This document shows positions 48,054-58,417 of a DNA stretch of 64,000 nucleotides, piece after piece. A model generated the notes under the pieces. The model worked only from the letters and a program-made list of their open reading frames with translations, made no database searches and was not told the DNA's origin. Within the stretch, counting starts at the first letter, position 1. Each line of letters starts with the position of its first letter. The position numbers were made by a program, and so were the translations under genes. The DNA is from Cyanobium sp. CACIAM 14 (GTDB lineage Bacteria > Cyanobacteriota > Cyanobacteriia > PCC-6307 > Cyanobiaceae), in contig JMRP01000001.1 in assembly GCA_000708525.1 (NCBI GenBank), positions 1 through 64,000 on the forward strand. Reading direction: 5' to 3'.

Positions 48054-49921
48054 CTGGGGCAGAACAGGTGGGCGCTGGCGGTGGTGCTGCCGCAGGCATT
48101 GCATTGGCGGATCGTGTCGATGGCCAGCTCGGGATGGCTGGGCAGGCCCACCATCTGGGCGTTGCTGGCTCCGGGCGGAACCATCGGGTAGCAGTTCTCG
48201 TTGCGGCGCACCCGCACGTCCACGAAGGCCGGGCCGGGGTGGGCGAGGGCCTCGGCGAGGCCCGATCGCAGCTGGGTGCGGTCGCTGATGCCGATCCCCC
48301 AGACGCCGAAGGCCTCGGCCAGGGCAGGGAAATCGGGCATGCCACCGGTCATCTCCGAGCTGGAATACCGCTCCTCGTAGAAGCTCTCCTGCCACTGGCG
48401 CACCATCCCCTGCCAGCCGTTGTTGAGCACCACCACCTTCACCGGCAGACCGTACTGGCTGAGGGTGCCCAGTTCCTGGATATTCATCAGAATGCTGGCA
48501 TCGCCGGCGACGCAGATCACCGTGTCCGTGGGGAAGGCGATCTGCACACCCATGGCGGCGGGCATGCCGAAGCCCATGGTGCCCAGGCCGGCACTGCTGA
48601 TCCAGCGGCGGGGTCCGGTGCGCAGGAACTGGGCCGCCCACATCTGATGCTGGCCCACGTCGGTGGTGTAGAAGGCTTCGGGAGCCAGATCGCGCAGGGC
48701 GATCACCACTTCCTGGGGTGCGATCTCACCGGTCGGCTCGGGAACCACCAGGGGGTAGTGGTGTTTCCAGGTCTCGATGCGCTCCAGCCAGGCGTCGGTG
48801 CGTCCGTTGGAGCCTTCCCCCACCGAGGCCTGCAGCAGCCCCTGCAGCGCCAGCCGCACATCGGAGACCACCGGAACATCGGGAACACGGTTCTTGCCCA
48901 CTTCGGCCGCATCGATGTCGATGTGGATCACCTGGGCCCGGGGCGCGAAGCTGTCGAGACGACCGGTGACCCGGTCGTCGAAGCGGGCCCCGGCGGCGAT
49001 CAGCAGGTCGCATTCGGTGACTGCGAAGTTGGCGTAGGCCGTGCCGTGCATGCCGAGCATTCCCACCGAGAGCGGGTGGTTCTCGTCGAAGGCTCCCTTG
49101 CCCATCAGGGTGGTGGTGACCGGCAGGCGGAAACGCTCGGCGAGCTGATGCACCACGCCATGGGCATCCGCGGCGATGGCGCCCCCGCCCACGTAGAGGA
49201 GAGGCCGGCGGGCCTGGCGGATCAGGCCTAGGGCCGCCTGGATGGCCTCCGGCCTGGGAACGGGAGGGTTCTTGAAGCCGGCGGGTACGGCTGTGCCGGG
49301 GAGCACGGGGATGTAGTCGAACTCCTCGGCGCCCACGTCCTTGGGCACGTCGATCAGCACCGGCCCCGGCCGGCCGCTGGCGGCGATCAGGAAGGCTTCC
49401 GCCACGATGCGGCCGATGTCGGCCGGGTCGCGCACCACCCAGGAGTGTTTGACGATCGGCAGAGTGATGCCGAAGATGTCGGTTTCCTGGAAGGCATCGG
49501 TGCCGATGGCGGCCCGGGGGACCTGGCCGGTGATCACCACCATCGGCACGGAATCCATCTGGGCCGTGGCGATGCCGGTGACCAGGTTGGTGGCGCCGGG
49601 CCCGGAGGTGCCGAAGCAGACACCCACCCGACCGGTGGCGCGGGCGTAGGCATCCGCGGCGTGGGTTCCCCCCTGTTCGTGGCGCACCAGGATGTGCTTC
49701 AGCCAGCCCCGGGCCTCGGCCTTGTGCACCTCGTCATAGATGGGCAGGATCGCGCCGCCGGGGTAGCCGAAGATGTGACGGACTCCGTGCCGGTGCAGGG
49801 CGTCCATCAGGGCATAGGCCCCGCTTACCCGTTGGGGGGCATGGACGTCGGCACCAACGGCCGCGGAGGAGGTCGCGGCAGTGGTGGCCTCGGCCGAGGC
49901 GGGTACGGGCGTGAGCGTCAC
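48035..49921 (-). CDS. ilvB: Acetolactate synthase large subunit with C-terminal zinc ribbon
   Basis: A ~628-residue thiamine-diphosphate enzyme, first step of branched-chain amino acid synthesis. The catalytic-Glu region [40 protein letters not shown], the FAD-region [13 protein letters not shown] and the ThDP motif [20 protein letters not shown] then PVKVVVLNN are intact. After the usual end ([13 protein letters not shown]) there is an extra tail with two CxxC pairs (CNACG…CPSCG), a likely zinc ribbon. GTG at 49921 was preferred; the frame also opens at a TTG at 49999 that would overlap the peptidase gene. Confidence 0.93.
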   Translation of the reverse strand: MTLTPVPASAEATTAATSSAAVGADVHAPQRVSGAYALMDALHRHGVRHIFGYPGGAILPIYDEVHKAEARGWLKHILVRHEQGGTHAADAYARATGRVGVCFGTSGPGATNLVTGIATAQMDSVPMVVITGQVPRAAIGTDAFQETDIFGITLPIVKHSWVVRDPADIGRIVAEAFLIAASGRPGPVLIDVPKDVGAEEFDYIPVLPGTAVPAGFKNPPVPRPEAIQAALGLIRQARRPLLYVGGGAIAADAHGVVHQLAERFRLPVTTTLMGKGAFDENHPLSVGMLGMHGTAYANFAVTECDLLIAAGARFDDRVTGRLDSFAPRAQVIHIDIDAAEVGKNRVPDVPVVSDVRLALQGLLQASVGEGSNGRTDAWLERIETWKHHYPLVVPEPTGEIAPQEVVIALRDLAPEAFYTTDVGQHQMWAAQFLRTGPRRWISSAGLGTMGFGMPAAMGVQIAFPTDTVICVAGDASILMNIQELGTLSQYGLPVKVVVLNNGWQGMVRQWQESFYEERYSSSEMTGGMPDFPALAEAFGVWGIGISDRTQLRSGLAEALAHPGPAFVDVRVRRNENCYPMVPPGASNAQMVGLPSHPELAIDTIRQCNACGSTTASAHLFCPSCGAKL

Positions 49922-49982
49922 GGCTGTTGCGGAGGACGGGCGGGGAGAGAGGTGACCGGACACGCCGGGGGTGTCGGCGGCT

Positions 49983-50597
49983 TCAGCGAAACACCCCAAG
50001 ACTAGGTCTCTGAATGGGGATCGGGTTGCGCCGGCGCCGGCTTTCGGCCATCGCCCGCAACACTCTGGCAGGGTCCATCCAGGCCCCCTGGTAACGCATG
50101 CCCCAGTGCAGATGGGGGCCGGTGGTGCTGCCGGTAAGCCCCACGTGGCCGATCACCTGCCCTGTGGCGACCCGCTGGCCCTCCTGCAGGAGCACATTGC
50201 CGCTGCGGTAGACGCCGTTGCCGGCCTGGCCTCCCAGGTGGCAGTAGATGTGCTCATAGCTGCCGGAGCGGATCACCAGACCATTGCCGCAGCCGCCGTC
50301 GACGATCACCTCAGTCACGGTCCCCGCCCACCAGCTGTGGATAGGCGAGCCCAGGGGAGCGGCGATGTCGATGCCGTAGTGGCCGCGGACATCGCCACTG
50401 AGGGGGTGGGTCCGCATCCCGAAGCTGCTGGTGTAGCCCTCGAAGCTGGCCACAGGAAACACTCCTCTGAGCCAGAGAGCGGTATTGCTGGCCTCGCCGG
50501 GAAGGGCCTGGCCAGCCAGGCCGAGGGCGCCGACCACGGCCAGGCTCCACGGGCGGAGCCGGGTTCGTCGCCGATGTCTAGAGCAGACCGAGAGCAT
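49983..50597 (-). CDS. M23-family peptidoglycan metallopeptidase
   Basis: A 204-residue exported LytM-type endopeptidase. A signal peptide (about residues 12-35, ending ALPGEAS) precedes the domain. Zinc ligands are in [15 protein letters not shown] (H-x3-D) and [15 protein letters not shown] (H-x-H). The Gly-rich [11 protein letters not shown] opening is typical. It overlaps the hemH 3' end by 20 nt and precedes ilvB. It probably cuts cell-wall cross-links. Confidence 0.9.
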   Translation of the reverse strand: MLSVCSRHRRRTRLRPWSLAVVGALGLAGQALPGEASNTALWLRGVFPVASFEGYTSSFGMRTHPLSGDVRGHYGIDIAAPLGSPIHSWWAGTVTEVIVDGGCGNGLVIRSGSYEHIYCHLGGQAGNGVYRSGNVLLQEGQRVATGQVIGHVGLTGSTTGPHLHWGMRYQGAWMDPARVLRAMAESRRRRNPIPIQRPSLGVFR

Positions 50598-51753
50598 GCA
50601 GGGGGCCGTGACCGGTGAGCAATTCCAGCAGAAAAGCGGAAAAACCGACCATCGCCAGTCGGCCGTTCCATACCTCCGAACTGTTGTTCCATCCCCAGGC
50701 CCACTTGTCCTGGGGATAGAGCTTCACCTTCCGGGGCAGCTGGGCGGCCTGATCCAGATTCACCTCCGGACCGGCCAGGGCTTCGCGCACCAGGTCGGCG
50801 AGGCCCTGGATGAAGGTGGGGTCGGTGTCGAGAGCCGGAACCCGGCGGAAGTGGGTGATGCCGGCCTCGGTGGCGATCTCCCTGTATTCGATGTCGATCT
50901 CCTCGAGGGTCTCGATGTGCTCGCTGACGAAACTGATCGGCACCACCACCAGTTCGCTCACTCCCTGCTCGCCCAGTTCCCGCAGGGCGTCCTCGGTGTA
51001 GGGCTTGAGCCATTCCACCGGCCCCACCCGGCTCTGGTAGGCGAGGGTGTGGGGATTGGGGTGGCCGAGGATCTGTGCGAGCCGGGCCATCACCAGGGAG
51101 GCGCAGGCTTCGATCTCCCGCTGATAGGGATCTCCGGCCTCCTCCACGTAGCTTTTGGGCACCCCGTGGGCACTGAAGAAGACATGGGCGGCCTTCGGAT
51201 CGCCGGAGGAACGGATCTCCCGGGCGATCAGACCCGCCATGGCGTCGATGTAGCCGGGGTGGTCGTACCAGCTGCGGATGCAGCGGATCGGCAGGCGGCG
51301 GAAGGCCGGATCTGCCTGGCGGAGGCGCTGCAGTTCGCGGAAACTGGAACCGCTGGTGCTGATCGAGAAATGGGGGTAGAGGGGAAGGACCACCACCTCC
51401 TCGACGCCGTCGGCCTTGATGTCGCCGACGGCCGATTCGGTGAACGGATGCCAGTAGCGCATCGCCACGTAGCTGGTGGCGTCCACACCCTCCTGACGCA
51501 GGCGGCTCTGCAGCTCCCGGGCCTGCTGTTCGGTGATGCGGCGCAGCGGGGAACCGCCGCCGATGGAGCGGTAGGCCTGCTTCGATTTGCCGCTGCGCAG
51601 GGTGCTGATCAGCCAGGCCAGGGGTTTCTGAAGCGCCGGTGTGGGCAGGCGGATGATCTCGGGATCGGAGAAGAGGTTGTAGAGAAAGGGCCCGACATCC
51701 TCGATCCGCTCCGGACCGCCGAGGTTCAGCAGCAGCACCCCGACCCTGGCCAT
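50578..51753 (-). CDS. hemH: Ferrochelatase with C-terminal chlorophyll-binding-like helix
   Basis: A 391-residue HemH that inserts ferrous iron into protoporphyrin IX. Motifs are [50 protein letters not shown] and [20 protein letters not shown]. The last ~45 residues, after a linker, form a CAB/HLIP-like helix: [20 protein letters not shown], with the ExxNGRxAM chlorophyll-ligand motif in EVWNGRLAM. This fusion is the norm in cyanobacteria and plastid type II enzymes. ATG at 51753 gives [13 protein letters not shown]; the longer frame is spurious. Confidence 0.96.
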   Translation of the reverse strand: MARVGVLLLNLGGPERIEDVGPFLYNLFSDPEIIRLPTPALQKPLAWLISTLRSGKSKQAYRSIGGGSPLRRITEQQARELQSRLRQEGVDATSYVAMRYWHPFTESAVGDIKADGVEEVVVLPLYPHFSISTSGSSFRELQRLRQADPAFRRLPIRCIRSWYDHPGYIDAMAGLIAREIRSSGDPKAAHVFFSAHGVPKSYVEEAGDPYQREIEACASLVMARLAQILGHPNPHTLAYQSRVGPVEWLKPYTEDALRELGEQGVSELVVVPISFVSEHIETLEEIDIEYREIATEAGITHFRRVPALDTDPTFIQGLADLVREALAGPEVNLDQAAQLPRKVKLYPQDKWAWGWNNSSEVWNGRLAMVGFSAFLLELLTGHGPLHALGLL

Positions 51754-51943
51754 GCCTTCGATCAGAAAGGCAGAGCGTAACGCCGCCCTGGCGGCCCGGT
51801 GGCAGGCTGGGTAGGGTCCTGCCCAGCCGTTTCCAAGCCGAGCCATCCTCCCGGCCAGCCTCCCACCGCCAGCCGATCCCGGAACCTCCCCAGCGGCGGA
51901 CCCGGCGGTCGGATCAACGGTCGTCGCGGACGCCGTCGCCCTG

Positions 51944-53143
51944 GTGGCGCGGGAGAATGAGCGTCTGGCCTGCTCAGGCATCGCTCTTCGTCTGGAGATC
52001 CGTCAGCGCCGGCTCGGGCTGCGCGGCCCCCTTCCCTGTTCGAAGGGCACGGCCGCCAGGCCGGTGCAGCGGATCAGCCTGGGTCTGCCGGTCACGGCGG
52101 CGGGGGTGGCCGCCGCCCTGACGCAGCTGGAGGCTGTGCAGGCGACGCTCACCCAGGGCAGCTTCCGCTGGGACCGGTGGCGTCGCCGTCCTGCGGCCGT
52201 GGCCTCCGCCGCGACGGCTCCAGACACCGAGCCCACGTCCATCCCGTCAGAGGCCGCGGGGAAGGTTGCTCCCCTGCTGGCCTCCTTCGAGGCCGCCTTC
52301 TTCGCCGATCCCCGCCGCCGCCGCCGTCCGGCAGGCAGTCGCAGCACCTGGAGCGGCGCCTACCGCCCCTACCTGCGGCGGCTGGCCGAACTGGCTGCCA
52401 GCGACGATGCCGCCACCGCCGCTCCGGCCATCGACGCCGCCCTGCTGGAGCGGGTGCTGGAGAGCTATCCCCTGGCCAGTCGCAGCCGTCAGCAGTGCGG
52501 GATCGCCCTGGGAGCGCTGGCCCGCCACCTGGAGCTGGAGTTGCCGCCCGACTGGCGGGATCGCAGCGGCGGCTACGGGCTGCACGTGGCCCGCTTCCGG
52601 GGACTCCCCAGTGATGCCCGCATCCTGGAGCTCGTGGAGGCGATCCCCAACCCCCGCTGGCGCCTGGCCTATGGCCTGATGGCCACCTACGGCCTGCGCA
52701 ACCACGAGGTCTTCTTCTGCGATCTCTCGGCCCTCGCTCCCGGGGGCGACAGGGTGCTGCGCGTGCTGCCGACCAGCAAGACCGGGGAGCATCAGGTCTG
52801 GCCGTTCCAGCCCGACTGGGTGGAGCGATTCGACCTGGAACGCCTGGGCCATGACGCCGGGGGCCTGCCGCGGGTGTGCACGGATCTGCGCCGCACCACC
52901 CTGCAGCAGGTGGGACGGCGGGTGGCGGAGCAGTTCCGCCGCTATGGCCTGCCCATCACGCCCTACGACCTGCGCCACGCCTGGGCCGTGCGGACGATCC
53001 ACATCGGGCTGCCGGACACGGTGGCGGCCCGCATGATGGGTCACTCGGTGGCGATTCACACCCGCACCTACCACCACTGGATCACCCGTCGGGATCAGCA
53101 GCAGGCCGTCGACACCGCCCTGGCCCGCCTGCGGGCCTCCTGA
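51944..53143 (+). CDS. Tyrosine-family site-specific recombinase
   Basis: A 399-residue integrase-like protein. An N-terminal arm (about 1-100) and a SAM-like core-binding domain (about 105-225) precede the catalytic domain. The catalytic Arg is in [13 protein letters not shown], the second box [17 protein letters not shown] has Tyr where His is usual, [16 protein letters not shown] provides the His and the nucleophilic Tyr. No phage genes, direct repeats or tRNA target are visible nearby. Marine picocyanobacteria carry such a lone recombinase; its role is unknown. The start is GTG at 51944. Confidence 0.85.
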   Translation: MARENERLACSGIALRLEIRQRRLGLRGPLPCSKGTAARPVQRISLGLPVTAAGVAAALTQLEAVQATLTQGSFRWDRWRRRPAAVASAATAPDTEPTSIPSEAAGKVAPLLASFEAAFFADPRRRRRPAGSRSTWSGAYRPYLRRLAELAASDDAATAAPAIDAALLERVLESYPLASRSRQQCGIALGALARHLELELPPDWRDRSGGYGLHVARFRGLPSDARILELVEAIPNPRWRLAYGLMATYGLRNHEVFFCDLSALAPGGDRVLRVLPTSKTGEHQVWPFQPDWVERFDLERLGHDAGGLPRVCTDLRRTTLQQVGRRVAEQFRRYGLPITPYDLRHAWAVRTIHIGLPDTVAARMMGHSVAIHTRTYHHWITRRDQQQAVDTALARLRAS

Positions 53144-53201
53144 GCCCGGACGCAGGCTCCGGGCCGCGGCTCGGCCAGAGTGCCGGGAGTGGAATCTGGC
53201 C

Positions 53202-53903
53202 GTGATGACATCGATGTCCTCCGCATCCGATCGGGCCCCTGCCGGCGATCTCCTGGATCGCCAGGCGGAGGAGCTCGGACCCGGGGGGGATCTGGCCCCC
53301 GAGGTGGACCAGGAGGCCTACCGGCGCCGGATGGAGCGTCGCCGGGAGGTGCAGCGGCAGCGGGTGGGGGAACGCAACCTCGAGAAGGGCCTGGTCCTGG
53401 TCTTCACCGGGGAGGGCAAGGGCAAGACCACCGCCGCCCTGGGGCTGGTGCTGCGCACCCTCGGCCACGGCGAGCAGGTGGCGGTGGTGCAGTTCATCAA
53501 GGGGGGCTGGCAGCCCGGCGAGGCCAGGGCCCTGGAACTCTTCGGCGATGCCCTCCACTGGCATGCGCTGGGGGAGGGGTTCACCTGGGAAACCCAGGAT
53601 CGGGAACGGGACCGCCGCCTGGTGCAGCAGGCCTGGGAGCGCTCCTGCGGCTACCTGGCGGACGCCGACCGCAAGCTTGTGGTGCTCGATGAGATCAACG
53701 TGGCCCTCAAGCTCGGCTATCTCGAAGCGCACCAGGTGCTGGAGGGCCTCGCCCTGCGTCCGCCCCTCACCCACGTGGCCCTCACCGGCCGCGGCGCGCC
53801 GCCGGCCCTGCTGGAGCGGGCCGACCTGGTGACGGAGATGAAGGCCATCCGCCACCCCTTCCGGGAGCAGGGGGTGAAGGCCCAGGCGGGGATCGAGTAC
53901 TGA
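53202..53903 (+). CDS. cobO: Cob(I)yrinic acid a,c-diamide adenosyltransferase
   Basis: A 233-residue CobO/BtuR enzyme that adenosylates the corrinoid in cobalamin (or pseudocobalamin) synthesis. The Walker A motif is FTGEGKGKTTAALGLVLR near residue 67. VVQFIKGGWQPGEARALE, GEGFTWETQDRERDR and VVLDEINVALKLGYL are family hallmarks. About 50 residues of disordered N-terminus precede the core, so a later start is possible. Confidence 0.95.
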   Translation: MMTSMSSASDRAPAGDLLDRQAEELGPGGDLAPEVDQEAYRRRMERRREVQRQRVGERNLEKGLVLVFTGEGKGKTTAALGLVLRTLGHGEQVAVVQFIKGGWQPGEARALELFGDALHWHALGEGFTWETQDRERDRRLVQQAWERSCGYLADADRKLVVLDEINVALKLGYLEAHQVLEGLALRPPLTHVALTGRGAPPALLERADLVTEMKAIRHPFREQGVKAQAGIEY

Positions 53904-53937
53904 CGACCCTCCAGCGGAGCACGGCTCCGCCGGAAGG

Positions 53938-54138
53938 TCAGGCCAGATCCGCCCGCAGCCGGGCCAGGCTGCTCACCAGCACCGAGAGGCCGCTGACCAG
54001 CAGGGCGCGGTGCACCTGGGGCTCGCTCCAGAAGCCGGGCCTGTCGCTGGCCCGAGCCAGGGCCGAGAGGGTGAGCCGTGCCAACACCTCGCTGTCGCGC
54101 GGGAAGGGGCGGGAGGCCTCGGAGTGATCGCGGGTCAT
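53938..54138 (-). CDS. Small hypothetical protein
   Basis: A 66-residue frame starting [20 protein letters not shown] and ending [20 protein letters not shown]. It is mostly helical with no recognised motif. It lies on the minus strand between cobO and pyrH. ATG at 54138 was chosen. It is plausible as a gene from codon composition but weakly supported. Confidence 0.45.
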   Translation of the reverse strand: MTRDHSEASRPFPRDSEVLARLTLSALARASDRPGFWSEPQVHRALLVSGLSVLVSSLARLRADLA

Positions 54139-54239
54139 GGCGCCGATCCTTTGCGGTACTGAAGCGGCTGGGCGCGACCCGGGCAACCTGGTGGGCCCGG
54201 AGGGCGGGGTTGCTACTGTTCGCCCGATCGCATGAGCCG

Positions 54240-54959
54240 ATGGCCTACAGGCGCGTTCTTCTCAAGCTCAGCGGTGAAGCTCTGATGGGCGACCAGGGGT
54301 ACGGCATCGATCCCGCCCTGGTCCAGTCGATCGCCCGGGACGTGGCCGAGGTGGTGGCCGGCGGCACCCAGCTGGCCATCGTGGTGGGAGGCGGCAACAT
54401 CTTCCGGGGGCTGAAGGGATCGGCCGCCGGCATGGACCGGGCCACGGCGGATTACGTCGGCATGCTGGCCACGGTGATGAACGCCATCACCCTTCAGGAC
54501 GGTCTGGAGAGGGCCGGTGTGCCGACCCGCGTCCAGAGCGCCATCTCGATGCAGGAGGTGGCGGAGCCCTACATCCGCCGCCGCGCCATCCGCCATCTCG
54601 AGAAGGGGCGGGTGGTGATCTTCGGGGCCGGCTGCGGCAACCCGTTCTTCACCACCGACACCACCGCGGCGCTGCGGGCCGCCGAGATCAATGCCGACGT
54701 CATCTTCAAGGCCACCAAGGTGGATGGGGTCTACGACAAGGATCCCGCCAAGCACGCCGACGCGGTCCGCTACGAGAGGCTCTCCTTCCTCGATGTGCTG
54801 AGCGGGGAGCTGGAAGTGATGGACAGCACCGCCATCGCCCTCTGCAAGGACAACGCCATCCCGATCGTGGTCTTCGACCTGTTCGGATCGGGCAACATCG
54901 GCAGGGCGGTGGCCGGGGAGCCCATCGGCACCAGCATCGTGCCGGCAACCTCCCGCTGA
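54240..54959 (+). CDS. pyrH: UMP kinase
   Basis: A 239-residue hexameric kinase making UDP from UMP. The opening [57 protein letters not shown] and [16 protein letters not shown] are diagnostic. The ATG is at 54240. The gene pairs with frr 31 bp downstream, the conserved pyrH-frr order. Confidence 0.97.
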   Translation: MAYRRVLLKLSGEALMGDQGYGIDPALVQSIARDVAEVVAGGTQLAIVVGGGNIFRGLKGSAAGMDRATADYVGMLATVMNAITLQDGLERAGVPTRVQSAISMQEVAEPYIRRRAIRHLEKGRVVIFGAGCGNPFFTTDTTAALRAAEINADVIFKATKVDGVYDKDPAKHADAVRYERLSFLDVLSGELEVMDSTAIALCKDNAIPIVVFDLFGSGNIGRAVAGEPIGTSIVPATSR

Positions 54960-54990
54960 CCTCCTTACTCCCTCGATCCTCCTTCCTGCC

Positions 54991-55530
54991 ATGGACCTCG
55001 AAGCCAACATGCGCAAGTCGGTGGAAGCCACCCAGCGCACGTTCAACACCATCCGCACCGGCCGGGCCAACCCTTCGCTCCTCGACAAGCTGAGCGTCGA
55101 CTACTACGGGGCGGAAACCCCGATCAAGTCGCTGGCGACCATCTCCACTCCCGACGCCCAGACCATCCAGATCCAGCCGTTCGACAGAAGCTCCCTGGCC
55201 CTGATCGAGAAGGCGATCGCCATGAGCGATCTTGGCCTCACCCCCAACAACGATGGCCGCCTGATCCGCATCAACATCCCGCCGCTCACGGAGGACCGGC
55301 GCAAGGAACTCTGCAAGCTCGCCGCCCGCTACGCCGAGGAGGGCAAGGTGGGTCTGCGCAACATCCGGCGCGAGGGCATCGAGCGGATCAAGAAGCAGGA
55401 GAAGGAGGGCGAGCTCTCCGAGGACCAGAGCCGGGACGCGCAGGAGAAGGTCCAGAAGCTCACCGATCGCTACATCGCCGAGCTCGAGAAGCATCTGGCG
55501 GAGAAGGAAGCCGACATCCTCAAGGTGTGA
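54991..55530 (+). CDS. frr: Ribosome recycling factor
   Basis: A 179-residue RRF that splits post-termination ribosomes with [37 protein letters not shown] and [20 protein letters not shown] are characteristic. It follows pyrH and its stop overlaps the GTG start of the next oxidoreductase by 4 nt. Confidence 0.97.
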   Translation: MDLEANMRKSVEATQRTFNTIRTGRANPSLLDKLSVDYYGAETPIKSLATISTPDAQTIQIQPFDRSSLALIEKAIAMSDLGLTPNNDGRLIRINIPPLTEDRRKELCKLAARYAEEGKVGLRNIRREGIERIKKQEKEGELSEDQSRDAQEKVQKLTDRYIAELEKHLAEKEADILKV

Positions 55531-56666
55531 GCGCCTCCGGTGATGCCGATGTGATCGTGGTCGGGGCCGGCCCGGCGGGCTCGGCGGCCGCGTTCCATCT
55601 GGCGGCGAGGGGTCGGCGGGTGATCCTGCTGGAGGCCGGTGGAGCAGGCCGCTCCAAGCCCTGCGGCGGGGGCATGGCGGCTTCGGTGCAGCGCTGGTTC
55701 CCCTTCGATCTGGGCCCCGCCGTCGATCAGGTGATCCGACGGGTCCGCTTCACCTGGTGCCTCGAGGATCCCGTCACGGCCGAACTTCCCGGCGATGCCC
55801 CTTTCTGGATCGTGCGCCGCAGCGTGCTTGACGCCTATCTGGCCGACCAGGCGGCCGGGGCGGGCTGCGACTTCCGGAAGGACTGGCGGGTCGAGCGGGT
55901 CGAGCGCGGCAGCGATGGGCTCTGGCAGGCTGTGGGCCCCACCGGCGAGCCGCTGCGGGCCACGGCGGTGGTGATCGCCGATGGGTCGTCGTCGCGCTTC
56001 GCCGCCCCGCTCGGCCTGGGTCCGTCCCGTCCTCGCTTTGCGGCCACGGTCTCGGTGGAGGTGGCAGCGGATCCGCACCCTGCCGACATGGCCCGATTCG
56101 AATTCGGTCTGGTGCACCACGGCTTCTGCTGGGTGTTCCCCCGGCGTGGGGGTTACAGCATCGGTGTGGGCACCTTCATCGGTCAGCAGGAGGCGGACAG
56201 CGAGGCCGTCCTCGCTTCCCTGCTCCCCAGCCTGGGGCTTCCCGCGGACGCCGGCGAACGCCGTCACGGACAGCTGCGCCTCTGGAACGGCCATCATCCG
56301 CTGCACGGCCCGGGGCTGGTGGCGGTCGGCGATGCCGCCTCCCTCTGCGATCCCTTCCTGGCCGAGGGACTCCGCCCATCCCTGCTGAGCGGCTGTGAGG
56401 CCGCAGTCTCCCTGGACCGCTGGCTGTCCGGTGAGGGTCGGGCCCTGGAGGACTACAGCGCCCGGATGCGGGAGGTGTGGGGTGACTCGATGGCCTGGGG
56501 CAAGCGCATCGCCCAGGTGTTCTATCGGGTGCCGCGGGTGGGGTATCAGCTGGGGATCAAGCGTCCCACCGCCCCCCAGCGCATCGCCCAGATCCTCTCC
56601 GGCGAGATGGGTTACGGCGAGATCGCTCAGCGGGTGATCCGCCGGCTCCTGTTCCAGCGCGGCTGA
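55527..56666 (+). CDS. Geranylgeranyl reductase-family FAD oxidoreductase
   Basis: A 379-residue flavoprotein: [20 protein letters not shown] (FAD), [20 protein letters not shown] (the PxxYxW/CGGG-type substrate motif region), [18 protein letters not shown] and [20 protein letters not shown]. The family reduces isoprenoid chains, such as those of chlorophyll and tocopherol, but this divergent branch differs from ChlP and may have another lipid substrate. It starts with GTG at 55527, overlapping the frr stop. Confidence 0.88.
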   Translation: MSASGDADVIVVGAGPAGSAAAFHLAARGRRVILLEAGGAGRSKPCGGGMAASVQRWFPFDLGPAVDQVIRRVRFTWCLEDPVTAELPGDAPFWIVRRSVLDAYLADQAAGAGCDFRKDWRVERVERGSDGLWQAVGPTGEPLRATAVVIADGSSSRFAAPLGLGPSRPRFAATVSVEVAADPHPADMARFEFGLVHHGFCWVFPRRGGYSIGVGTFIGQQEADSEAVLASLLPSLGLPADAGERRHGQLRLWNGHHPLHGPGLVAVGDAASLCDPFLAEGLRPSLLSGCEAAVSLDRWLSGEGRALEDYSARMREVWGDSMAWGKRIAQVFYRVPRVGYQLGIKRPTAPQRIAQILSGEMGYGEIAQRVIRRLLFQRG

Positions 56667-56672
56667 GGCGCT

Positions 56673-57062
56673 TCAGGAGCGGGTACCGGCCTTCAGGTCG
56701 CGCAGCCGCTGATCGATGGAGCCCAGCAGCTCGATCGCGAACATCGGCGCCTCCTGCACGGCGAAGAGGAACTTCTCCCGGTTCATGACCAGCAGCTTGC
56801 AGGGGGTGAGGGCCCGCGCGTCGCCGAAGCGGCGGTGGTCGTGGGTGACCAGGGCGCCGGCGCCGAAGACGTCCCCCGCCCGGATGTCCTCGTGGGCGGC
56901 GTCACCGTTCCAGCTCAGGCGCACCGTGCCCTCCAGCAGGCCGAACATGCAGTCGCCGGCCTCACCGGAGCGGAAGATGGTGGCGCCGGCCTCGACGTCC
57001 TTCACCTCACCCTTGTCGGCGAGGGCACGCATGGTGTCGAGGGCATGGACGTGGCGGGCCAT
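56673..57062 (-). CDS. Cyclic-nucleotide-binding-domain protein
   Basis: A 129-residue stand-alone cNMP-binding (Crp-type) domain without a DNA-binding part. GEVKDVEAGATIFRSGEAGD then CMFGLLEGTVRLSW and AGDVFGAGALVTHDHRRFGD then ARALTPCKLLVMNRE form the beta-roll. The phosphate-cassette Arg is not in its usual place, so nucleotide binding is uncertain. ATG at 57062 was chosen. It is downstream of tal on the same strand. Confidence 0.85.
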   Translation of the reverse strand: MARHVHALDTMRALADKGEVKDVEAGATIFRSGEAGDCMFGLLEGTVRLSWNGDAAHEDIRAGDVFGAGALVTHDHRRFGDARALTPCKLLVMNREKFLFAVQEAPMFAIELLGSIDQRLRDLKAGTRS

Positions 57063-57129
57063 TCGTGAACGGGAGGGGGCCCCATCTTTGCCCATCCAGG
57101 TGAAGAAGGGATCAAGGGGTGGCGGCGGC

Positions 57130-58299
57130 TCAGCGGCTGATCGCCAGCGGGGCTCCCAGGCCGCCGCGCACGTCCTCGGGGGCGAGGCGGCCGTCGTTGT
57201 CGGTGTCGAGGGCGTCGAACACCGCGTCGCTTCCCAGCCATTCCTCCCGGGTGATGCAGCCGTCACCATCCAGATCGTTGAGCAGGAAGATCTCGTGGAC
57301 GGCGTGGGTGAAGGCCGCCCCGCCCTCGATCACCGCCAGCCGGTGGGCCAGTTGGGTTTCCAGGGTCTCGATCGCCTTGGAGAACCCACGGATGCCCTCG
57401 TCCAGCTTTTCGCTCGCCATCACATCCTCGCTCAGCATGGAACGGAAGCGGGCCTCGTCCACATGGATCCGCTCCTCGCTGGCGGCGGGATGGGCGGCGT
57501 CGAGACGGCGTTCCAGCTGCCCCTCGCGCTGGCGAAGCTGGTCCATCAGCGACGGCGAGATGGTCAGCAGGTCACAGCCGGCGAGTTCGATGATCTCCTC
57601 GATGTTGCGGAAGCTGGCTCCCATCACCTCGGTGGCGTAGCCGTGGGTCTTGAAGTAGTTGAAGATCCGCGTGACCGAGAGGACGCCAGGATCCTCGGCA
57701 CCGGAGTAGCTCTCACGGCCGGTGGATTTCTTGTACCAGTCGAGGATTCGCCCCACGAAGGGGGAGATCAGGGTGGCACCCGCCTCGGCGCAGGCCACCG
57801 CCTGGGCGAAGCCGAACAGCAGGGTGAGGTTGCAGTGGATGCCTTCGCGCTCGAGGATCTCGGCCGCCCTGATGCCCTCCCAGGTGGAGGCGATCTTGAT
57901 CAGCACCCGCTCCCTGCCGATGCCGCCCTGCTCGTAGAGCCCGATCAGCTTGCGGGCCTTCTCGATGGTGGCCGCGGTGTCGTAGCTCAGACGGGCATCC
58001 ACCTCGGTGGACACCCGGCCGGGGACGATCCTGAGGATCTCCTTGCCGAAGGTGACGCTGATCTCGTCGATGGCCTCGCGCACCACGTCCTCGGCCGGCG
58101 CCGAGGCGCCGATCACCTCCCGGGATTCCCGCAGGGAACGGTCGATCAGTTCCTGGTAGGCGGGGATCTGGGCGGCCGCCAGGATCAGCGAGGGATTGGT
58201 GGTGGCATCCCGGGGGGTGAACTGGCGGATCGCGTCGATGTCGCCGGTGTCGGCCACCACGACGGTCATGGCGGCCAGTTGTTCGAGCAGGTTGGCCAT
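57130..58299 (-). CDS. tal: Transaldolase with C-terminal EF-hands
   Basis: A 389-residue transaldolase of the pentose-phosphate and Calvin-linked pathway. [20 protein letters not shown] and [19 protein letters not shown] (Schiff-base Lys) are intact. After the barrel (about residue 330) come two EF-hand loops, [15 protein letters not shown] and [14 protein letters not shown], with canonical DxDxDG spacing. This suggests calcium binding. Such fusions are known in cyanobacteria. The N-terminus is [20 protein letters not shown]. Confidence 0.95.
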   Translation of the reverse strand: MANLLEQLAAMTVVVADTGDIDAIRQFTPRDATTNPSLILAAAQIPAYQELIDRSLRESREVIGASAPAEDVVREAIDEISVTFGKEILRIVPGRVSTEVDARLSYDTAATIEKARKLIGLYEQGGIGRERVLIKIASTWEGIRAAEILEREGIHCNLTLLFGFAQAVACAEAGATLISPFVGRILDWYKKSTGRESYSGAEDPGVLSVTRIFNYFKTHGYATEVMGASFRNIEEIIELAGCDLLTISPSLMDQLRQREGQLERRLDAAHPAASEERIHVDEARFRSMLSEDVMASEKLDEGIRGFSKAIETLETQLAHRLAVIEGGAAFTHAVHEIFLLNDLDGDGCITREEWLGSDAVFDALDTDNDGRLAPEDVRGGLGAPLAISR

Positions 58300-58417
58300 C
58301 GTGGAACGGCGTCGGGCGAGGGGTCCTCAGGCACCGACGCTAGCCAGACCGCCCCGGCCCGAAGCCCGGGGGTTGTTGGAATGAGGACAGGGCCACACCG
58401 GCGGGTCCGCTGCCGCC

